24,832 nucleotides of DNA from a virus. The notes beneath the pieces are model-generated. The model was not told the DNA's origin. It saw only the letters and a list, made by a program, of their open reading frames with translations, and did no database searches. Position 1 is the stretch's first letter; the number at the start of each line of letters is the position of its first letter. Location: positions 1-24,832 of the IMG/VR virus record IMGVR_UViG_3300044695_000919; one strand, 5' to 3'. Made by a program: the position numbers and the translations under genes. Of the stretch, positions 19,539 through 24,832 are shown piece after piece.

Positions 19539-20450
19539 TTAAAAATACTGACCATAATCTTGATTTCCGTAGGCGCTGCCAGTACCAAAACCACCGCCAC
19601 CAAATCCACCGCCAAATCCAGTTAGGAAGTTGCGACCAGCATTGAACAAGTTGCTCACACCAGAAGCTCCACCAAGATTACGATACAAGCCGCCAAGCGT
19701 TGCAGCAGTACCAAGAACTTGCTGAAGACCTGAAGCGTCTTGGTAGCCACCTGTTGTTTGTGTGCCTTGACGTCCCAATGGGTTGCCATAGACGCTAGAC
19801 AAGAAAGTTCCAAGGTTTTGCTGTGGTGCGTTTTGCAAGAAGTTGAAACGGTTAATGTCAGACTGAAGTTGTTGGCCTGTGTAGCCTTCACGCAGTTGAC
19901 CAGCGTTCAGCAGATTCTGAATGTCTTGGTAATCAGCCTGAGCCATTGCAGGTGCAGCCATAGTTGCAGCCGCTTGGCGTTGACGTTCGTTAGCGTAGTT
20001 CTGATAAGCCAATTGTCCAGCAGTGTTTGACAGTTGCTGTGCCAGTTGGTTAGACGCTTGACCCTGAAGGTTTTGCATAGCGCCAGAGCCGTAACGACCA
20101 GCCCTAGAAGCTGCGCTAGAAACGTCACCAATAGCCTTTTGAAACTGTTGTGTAGCAGCTTGAGCAGCCGGAGCAAAAGCACCTTGGAAGAATGGATTTC
20201 CGCTAAGGAACTCGCCACCAATCTCACGCTGCAATTGCTGTTGAGCAGTGCCAAGCAAAGGATTGCCTTGTGCGGCACGTTGTTCTAGTGCTTGCAGACC
20301 AGTTTGAGTGGTTTCAGAAGGACGAACAAAGGTGTCGCCAGCAAAGTATTGTGGGCCACCAGCCTGATAAAGACGTTGCGCTTCACCTAGTCCAAAGGAC
20401 AAGAAGGGCTGGATGGTTGGATCGACTTGTGTTGTCTGCGTAACCGCCAT
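19539..20450 (-). CDS. Internal virion-type protein with Gly-rich tail (303 aa)
   Basis: Begins MAVTQTTQVDPTIQPFLSFG LGEAQRLYQAGGPQYFAGDT, a start I recall from many phage virion proteins of this position. The middle is Gln/Ala-rich and helical, and the end is glycine-rich (TGFGGGFGGGGFGTGSAYGN). It is about the size of a T7 gp14-like ejection protein and comes first of three such genes. AGGAG precedes the ATG. The gap upstream holds a hairpin and a -10-like box. Confidence 0.68.
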   Translation of the reverse strand: MAVTQTTQVDPTIQPFLSFGLGEAQRLYQAGGPQYFAGDTFVRPSETTQTGLQALEQRAAQGNPLLGTAQQQLQREIGGEFLSGNPFFQGAFAPAAQAATQQFQKAIGDVSSAASRAGRYGSGAMQNLQGQASNQLAQQLSNTAGQLAYQNYANERQRQAAATMAAPAMAQADYQDIQNLLNAGQLREGYTGQQLQSDINRFNFLQNAPQQNLGTFLSSVYGNPLGRQGTQTTGGYQDASGLQQVLGTAATLGGLYRNLGGASGVSNLFNAGRNFLTGFGGGFGGGGFGTGSAYGNQDYGQYF

Positions 20451-20472
20451 GACTAACTCCTAAAAGTTTTGG

Positions 20473-20506
20473 ATTCCATAGCGGGTGATCCGATGGAATG
20501 ATTATA
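20473..20506 (-). promoter_or_regulatory. Hairpin and TATAAT box between virion genes
   Basis: On the minus strand a perfect TATAAT (20501-20506) is followed by a strong stem: ATTCCAT pairs with ATGGAAT (20473-20479 with 20493-20499), extended by CGG/CCG around a 5-nt loop with a 2-nt bulge. No good -35 is seen. It could be a late promoter with a structured leader, or a weak terminator after the gene at 20514. Confidence 0.4.
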
Positions 20507-20513
20507 GACAATT

Positions 20514-21317
20514 TCAGCCAACAACAACATAGGCGTATGTCTTGTTTGCTGTACTATTTGAGAAATGCGTAAGGGTTGCTTGTCCCTTTGTCTGAGAACT
20601 GACATAAACCCCGTAATCTCCAGCAGCATTTGTACCGTTAGACGATACAAAGTTAACAGTAACAATCGCAGAGGGTGTTGCTGGCCTTGTAGGGTTTGAT
20701 GCCGTAGGAAGCTGCTGAAGACTTACGCTGGTGCTGGTTGTTGCCCACATGATCTCAACATAGTCATCGGCTGACAATTCCACCCAAAAATTCAATGCAG
20801 CAATCAAGTGACCATCAACACTTCCATGTCTGTTAGGGACAGAAAACCTGCTGTTTGAGTTATCAATATTGGTTCCATTCTTTCTAAACCAAATATCAAT
20901 ATCTTGAATTGCGCTGTCGGTGTTGACAAACTGAAAACTAAACTGGACGTTGTAAATCCCGTAATTTTTGACTGTTAAGCGAGAGTTGCTAACAACACTG
21001 ATTCCATTGACAAAATCATTGGTGTTAAACGTCACTGGATAAGCAGCAGTTGTAGAGGCCGCTGTTTGATCCGTAGAGTCTTGAAAAGCACCGTAAGGCG
21101 TTGAATCAGTAAACGCCGCAGCACTGTAAGGAACAAGAATAATCTTGCTGTCACCACTTATCCGGCTGTCGTAAATCGTTGTTGTAGTGGCGTTTCCAGT
21201 AGCAAGCGTAACAGTCCCTGTGTTGTTGGTCTTGCCATTCATGATGCCATTGACCACATCAGCCACAGCCCGAGGGTCAGTGCCAAAGACAGGAAGTGTT
21301 CTGAATTGGACAGTCAT
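20514..21317 (-). CDS. Virion appendage protein with jelly-roll-like C-terminus
   Basis: A 267-residue protein. The N-terminus (FRTLPVFGTDPRAVADVVNG IMNGKTNNTGTVTLATGNAT) contains 'GKTNNTGTVTL', a stretch common in phage appendage proteins, which probably docks to the tail. The C-terminal half has alternating beta pattern, with LTVKNYGIYNVQFSFQFVNT, IDIWFRKNGTNIDNSNSRF and LSADDYVEIMWAT. This order matches the C1q/TNF-like jelly roll seen in receptor-binding appendages. The assignment is by eye. The start overlaps the TGA of the tail protein gene. Confidence 0.65.
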   Translation of the reverse strand: MTVQFRTLPVFGTDPRAVADVVNGIMNGKTNNTGTVTLATGNATTTTIYDSRISGDSKIILVPYSAAAFTDSTPYGAFQDSTDQTAASTTAAYPVTFNTNDFVNGISVVSNSRLTVKNYGIYNVQFSFQFVNTDSAIQDIDIWFRKNGTNIDNSNSRFSVPNRHGSVDGHLIAALNFWVELSADDYVEIMWATTSTSVSLQQLPTASNPTRPATPSAIVTVNFVSSNGTNAAGDYGVYVSSQTKGQATLTHFSNSTANKTYAYVVVG

Positions 21318-22762
21318 CGCGCACCCTGCCCTGAAAGGTCAATGTCCATGCCAACAGCGGTCTTCCAGTTACTACCTGTGGGAACCACTCTAAACCGATG
21401 GTAGTTACCATTTGATCGCAAAGATACCCTATTTTCATAGTCAGCAGCAACAGGTGAGCCAAAAGTTACATCTTGGTTCAGCATGACCCTTGAAGCAACA
21501 GCAACAGTTGCAGAGCCGTTATCAATTTGAGGTCTTGCCAAGGTAACGATAGATCTTCCACCTGGAGCAATATCACCCGTAACAATTTGACCAACAGCCG
21601 GAGCGCCGTTGTATGTCACAACATTAGGCCCAAGCGTACCGCCAAGGAAATACTTGCCGCCCATGTACAAGATTGAGTCAAGACTTACAGTCAAAGCATC
21701 AATGCTTGTGGAAATAGAGTCCAAGCCTTCCAATGACGTTGCAGCGGTAGAGGCATCAGAAATGTAATCTGTGCCAGCATCGCCATATGTCCACTTCTGT
21801 GTCTTGAAGTTGTAAATGATTAGCTGGCGCTGTGCAAACAAGGTTTTGAAGTTCCAAATCACTAGCTTACGAACTGGATCAATGGAAGCACTCATTGTTT
21901 CAAAGGCCGATTCATCAGCGTTTTCAAAGAACCACCGATCCACCTTTTCAGAGCCAATAGGAATGACGTTTTGTCCGTCACACGAATAAAAGCCATCGTC
22001 AGACAGGAAGAAACTCATTCCCTGAGTCTGAGCAATAGATCCGGCTGCAATACAACCCTTGCCACGTGAGATGTTGTCAAACTGAAAAATGAATGGCGTG
22101 CCAATGTACGTCATCCGGCTGATACCTTTTTCAAGGAACACCAGACCAAACTCACCGCCACGAATGCCAACAATCTGACCACCATCAGGAATGTCTTGGA
22201 AATCAGCCTGAGTTACTTGGCTTGATGCCCAAGTGGTCTCATCATTGATACCAGACCAGCGAACCCGTGAAGGATAAACAGTGCTGCTTTCAGTGGTAAA
22301 TGCTGTGACAACAAAGTCACGAACAACAGTCAAAAACTTGCAGATAGGTGCGCCAGCCGCAAGGTCAGCAAATGCCGTAGAAGTCCCCAATGTGTACGAT
22401 TGCATTGGGTTGCTGTTGTTCGTGCCAATAATGGCATTGCCAAACTGCGTAAACCTAAAACGGTCATTGTTTGCGTTTGGCGTGTAACCACCAGTCTTGG
22501 ATACGTCAGTTAGAGCACCAACACCAGACACATCAAAGATCTTGGTAGATCCAGCAGCAAACAACTTTGTTGCATTTGCAGGGGTCTTACCCGCAACTAG
22601 AGTTGTCAGGTTTTCAGAAGCAGCAGCAGAGAAGATTGCAGCAGTAGGCAATGGCCCGTAACCTATGGCTTGAGATACCACATTTTTGGCATCAGTCAAC
22701 GCGCCAGAGATTCCTGGCTGATCAGGCATCCACTCGCCAAACGTCAGTTTTGTTGTAGCCAT
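21314..22762 (-). CDS. Tail/packaged-DNA stabilisation-type protein (482 aa)
   Basis: A large beta-rich protein. It starts with LTFGEWMPDQPGISGALTDA KNVVSQAIGYGPLP and contains FGNAIIGTNNSNPMQSY, GGEFGLVFLEKGISRMTYIG and DGFYSCDGQNVIPIG, then a C-terminal VGMDIDLSGQGAR. From memory, these features are shared by podovirus tail proteins compared with P22 gp10 and with tubular/hub proteins. Its role would be to close the connector and hold the genome. Residues about 345-367 (SLEGLDSISTSIDALTVSLD) resemble the N-terminus of the next protein upstream. The start lies 19 nt inside that upstream gene. Confidence 0.7.
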   Translation of the reverse strand: MATTKLTFGEWMPDQPGISGALTDAKNVVSQAIGYGPLPTAAIFSAAASENLTTLVAGKTPANATKLFAAGSTKIFDVSGVGALTDVSKTGGYTPNANNDRFRFTQFGNAIIGTNNSNPMQSYTLGTSTAFADLAAGAPICKFLTVVRDFVVTAFTTESSTVYPSRVRWSGINDETTWASSQVTQADFQDIPDGGQIVGIRGGEFGLVFLEKGISRMTYIGTPFIFQFDNISRGKGCIAAGSIAQTQGMSFFLSDDGFYSCDGQNVIPIGSEKVDRWFFENADESAFETMSASIDPVRKLVIWNFKTLFAQRQLIIYNFKTQKWTYGDAGTDYISDASTAATSLEGLDSISTSIDALTVSLDSILYMGGKYFLGGTLGPNVVTYNGAPAVGQIVTGDIAPGGRSIVTLARPQIDNGSATVAVASRVMLNQDVTFGSPVAADYENRVSLRSNGNYHRFRVVPTGSNWKTAVGMDIDLSGQGAR

Positions 22763-23631
22763 GTGTTATTCCCGTTCGATTGTTGCGCCCAATCATTTGA
22801 AGACTGAGAAACATCATTCCATGTGTTTTGATTTGCTGATACTTGCGACCAAGTGTTTCTGTCTACCGTTGTGATCGTCCAAGTGTTATCAGACTCAGGG
22901 TCAACCGTCCAACTATCACCGCTTTGAGCAGCAGCCGATACATTACCAAAGACAGTAACAGAAGCAGCGCCAGCATAAAGAGCAGTGGCGCTTGCACTAA
23001 AGTCAGTTACGCAATTAACAGAGGCCACGCCATCAGCAATGACACCACCCAAAGCAGTAAAGTCTGCAACGCATGAAACAGTGCCAGAGGCATCACGCAC
23101 CCTAATAGCACTTGCATCAAAGACAGAGGCGCACGCAATAGAAGCAACACCGTTCGCAACAATGCCGCCCAATGCTGTAAAGGTGACTTCACCAGTTACA
23201 TTGCCAGAGCCAAACTGAACTCTTGTTCCATTTGCCTCACAAGTTGCATTAGCATTAACAGACGCATCAGCAAAGCGAATCCGTGTAGCGTCAGCCGTTA
23301 CGCTTGCATTAACAGCAACATCAGCATTAGCAAATTGCACCCTTGTTGCATCACAAGAGACAACAGAAGAAACACTTACAGAGGCATTGCCAAACTGAAC
23401 ACGGGTAGCGTCAGCAGAAGCATTGGCCGCAGCCGTTACTGTTGCAGTCGCAAACTGTACCCTTGTCGCTTGAGCATTAACTGATGCCTGAGCATTGACA
23501 GAACCGTAAGCATCCCAAAGAGTGACTGACGTTATGTATAAATCGCTGTCAAGCGTGAGCGTTAGATCATCAAGACTAGCTTTTAGCTGGTCAAGACTGT
23601 CTATCGTCCACGGTGGCAGCAGATCAGCCAT
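22744..23631 (-). CDS. Virion protein with exact 20-residue and 10-residue repeats
   Basis: A 295-residue protein of low complexity. Residues 1-40 hold an LDS motif (SLDQLKASLDDLTLTLDSDL). From about 45 to 235 it follows a 20-residue period: ATRVQF-like strands end at residues 60, 80, 100, 120 and 140, and the later units keep the same spacing (FTALGG at 151 and 191). Residues 241-291 switch to a 10-residue period with Trp at 241, 251, 261, 271, 281 and 291, mostly preceded by Asn-Thr. The regular Ala/Val/Ser pattern suggests a stacked beta structure. No family is recognised; a fibre-like tail component is likely from context. It starts at TAATG without a ribosome site. Confidence 0.75.
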   Translation of the reverse strand: MADLLPPWTIDSLDQLKASLDDLTLTLDSDLYITSVTLWDAYGSVNAQASVNAQATRVQFATATVTAAANASADATRVQFGNASVSVSSVVSCDATRVQFANADVAVNASVTADATRIRFADASVNANATCEANGTRVQFGSGNVTGEVTFTALGGIVANGVASIACASVFDASAIRVRDASGTVSCVADFTALGGVIADGVASVNCVTDFSASATALYAGAASVTVFGNVSAAAQSGDSWTVDPESDNTWTITTVDRNTWSQVSANQNTWNDVSQSSNDWAQQSNGNNTWLQQN

Positions 23632-24017
23632 TACGCAAAGGAAACGCTAAGAGAGCCAGAAGCAACACGGAAAACGTCACCAGTGGCGATTGTTTTCGAT
23701 GCGTCCAAAGGCGTGTGAAACAGCAAGTTACCAGAGGTCAAAGCATCACGGATGCCAACGTGCGTAACTGTGCCAAATGAGCCAGTGGCTTGAGGAAACT
23801 CAATAGCAGCACTGTTGGTAGACACACCGTTAGATGGCGCACCAAAAGTTATGGATTGTCGAGCGTAGCCGTTACCAGTTACCTCTGTGCCTGTATCGGC
23901 ATCAGTAGGGTCAGAGGTGTACAGAGCCAAATACACAACAGCAGGGCTTGTGTAAGAGGTGTTACGCAGAGTCGCGTTAATCAGCGCGTTCTCAAGGAAG
24001 TTGGACATTTCAGCCAT
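23631..24017 (-). CDS. Gp80-like tail/structural protein (128 aa)
   Basis: Begins MAEMSNFLENALINATLRNT SYTSPAVVYLALYTSDPT and continues GTEVTGNGYARQSITFG, a family recalled from many tailed phages (often annotated as Gp80-like or minor tail/structural protein). 'FLEN.LL..TLRNT.YTSP..VYLALYTSDPT..D.G.EV.GNGYARQ' is the diagnostic run. The protein is beta-rich; its exact virion position is not settled. ATG 24017 has GAGGT upstream, which favours it over the internal Met4. Confidence 0.85.
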   Translation of the reverse strand: MAEMSNFLENALINATLRNTSYTSPAVVYLALYTSDPTDADTGTEVTGNGYARQSITFGAPSNGVSTNSAAIEFPQATGSFGTVTHVGIRDALTSGNLLFHTPLDASKTIATGDVFRVASGSLSVSFA

Positions 24018-24020
24018 GAT

Positions 24021-24638
24021 TTACCTCAGTGTAGTGATTGCAAGGGGAACACCCGAATACTGGCCTTGTTGGTCAGAGCGTGTGATTGAAGACATTGCCC
24101 GATCAAACATGGATCCCCATGTGTTCAATCGAGCATCGTTCATCAGGTATGGCTCGGCCTCAAGCAAAGCACCGTAGAGCAAAGCATCAGGCGTGTTGGC
24201 AAGAAATACGTTACTTGTGTTTGTGTCGCTCAAGAATGTTGGAGCAGCAAAGTAAAGCATTTGCACCGTGTAAACCGTATCAGGTATTGGAGCCAGTTGA
24301 AAGTCATTAGCCAGCACTGTGTAATCACGGGGCTTGCCAATCTCCCAAGTTCTAGCGTTACGGTTAAACGCTGAAGGGCTGTAATAGGTCAATGGCTGGA
24401 CAGGATTGCCAACGATAAACAGATCACGCACTTCTAGGAAGTCACTTGGCAACTCAACTGTACTATCAGAAGCAACAGTCGCAGTAGTGACCGATTTCAG
24501 CATTTGACGAATACGCAAGTCACGGCGCAAACGCAATTCAGACAAACGAATGAAGTCTGGTATTTGAGAAGTCAGATCAGACCGAGCCAAGTAACCAGCG
24601 ATGGAGGTCTGTAAGTCAGCATAACTGGTGAAGCTCAT
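24021..24638 (-). CDS. Phage head-tail adaptor protein
   Basis: A 205-residue protein with the adaptor-family form: an N-terminal helical part (SYADLQTSIAGYLARSDLTS QIPDFIRLSELRLRRDLRIR), a beta part with VELPSDFLEVRDLFIVG and PRDYTVLANDFQLAPIPDTV, then YTVQMLYFAAPTFLSD and a helical end (DALLYGALLEAEPYLMNDAR). It resembles the adaptor of phage SU10 and its relatives, which joins the portal to the tail. Its place just after a structural gene and before tail genes fits. AGGAG lies 9 nt before the ATG. Confidence 0.85.
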   Translation of the reverse strand: MSFTSYADLQTSIAGYLARSDLTSQIPDFIRLSELRLRRDLRIRQMLKSVTTATVASDSTVELPSDFLEVRDLFIVGNPVQPLTYYSPSAFNRNARTWEIGKPRDYTVLANDFQLAPIPDTVYTVQMLYFAAPTFLSDTNTSNVFLANTPDALLYGALLEAEPYLMNDARLNTWGSMFDRAMSSITRSDQQGQYSGVPLAITTLR

Positions 24639-24832
24639 TTAGATCACTCCTGGGCGTGTACGCCATGCTCGGTTGTCTGGGTTGTTTAACCACATTGCAA
24701 ACTTTGCGTTATCAATAACATGGTAGCCACGCATAATGCCTTGTTTGTTCAAGTCATCAATAGCAGTCAAAGGAATTGACGCTACCTTGTTGCCATAAAT
24801 CTCATCAGACCACTTGGCCCGTTCGTCATAGC
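24639..24832 (-). CDS. Partial structural protein (C-terminal 64 residues)
   Basis: The right edge cuts this gene; the visible end reads YDERAKWSDEIYGNKVASIP and closes MWLNNPDNRAWRTRPGVI before TAA. From memory, 'N.PDNRAWR.R.G' ends a small virion protein that follows the major capsid gene in podoviruses of this type. The next ATG lies immediately after its stop. Function unknown. Confidence 0.72.
   Translation of the reverse strand, partial: YDERAKWSDEIYGNKVASIPLTAIDDLNKQGIMRGYHVIDNAKFAMWLNNPDNRAWRTRPGVI

Noticed and set aside
22744-23631. CRISPR-like array suggested by the repeated DNA
   Set aside because: The repeats are imperfect, in frame and coding; they reflect the repeat protein.

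Overview
The window looks like a near-contiguous piece of a tailed phage genome, probably a podovirus-like virus of a freshwater betaproteobacterium (Burkholderiales). Evidence for a phage: a head-to-tail run of virion genes, a lysis cassette, a replication/recombination block, and dense packing in which most neighbours share ATGA, TGATG or TAATG start/stop overlaps. The host guess rests on protein resemblances recalled from memory (DUF1289 protein, the 'RTWVGLTDEEI' tail, several small proteins common in Burkholderiales phages). No integrase, CI-type repressor, tRNA or CRISPR array is visible. The two ends cut through genes.

Layout. (1) 1-828, minus strand: four small genes leading out of the left edge (a partial basic protein, a 51-aa basic protein, a DUF6496 protein and a Cys-rich protein). 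(2) 829-954: a divergent control region with a leftward promoter candidate, an element also present at 8961-9010, and two DnaA-box-like sites; a 31-aa membrane peptide is read rightward from it. (3) 1001-8924, minus strand: an early operon of 22 genes with a DUF1376 replication-type protein, RusA resolvase, a DpdA-like transglycosylase, a VUT/YhhQ-type transporter, NinB, a Ref-like HNH nuclease, another HNH protein, DUF1289 and many small unknowns. (4) 8925-9032: a second divergent control region. (5) 9033-11906, plus strand: ERF single-strand annealing protein, an SSB-like protein, a secreted Cys-rich peptide, an HNH-AP2 homing-type nuclease, a MazG-like pyrophosphohydrolase and a DUF3310 protein. 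(6) 11839-14257, minus strand, converging on (5): lysis region with GH19 endolysin, a 3TM-type holin and six further small proteins, all with membrane segments. (7) 14257-24832, minus strand: DUF7936-like protein, second HNH-AP2 nuclease, tail fibre, three internal-virion-type proteins, an appendage protein, a tail/stabilisation protein, a striking repeat protein, a Gp80-like protein, a phage adaptor and the end of another structural gene.

How it works together. No DNA polymerase or RNA polymerase gene is in the window; the DUF1376 protein, the Red/Nin-style recombination set (ERF, SSB-like, NinB, Ref-like, RusA) and the DnaA-box-like sites suggest host-dependent replication. The adjacent, translationally coupled DpdA-like and VUT genes suggest that the phage imports a 7-deazaguanine base and swaps it for guanine in its DNA, a salvage-only DNA modification that would resist host restriction; no synthesis genes (FolE, QueD, QueE, QueC) are seen here. 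The two divergent control regions share a spaced two-part motif and probably respond to the same regulator.
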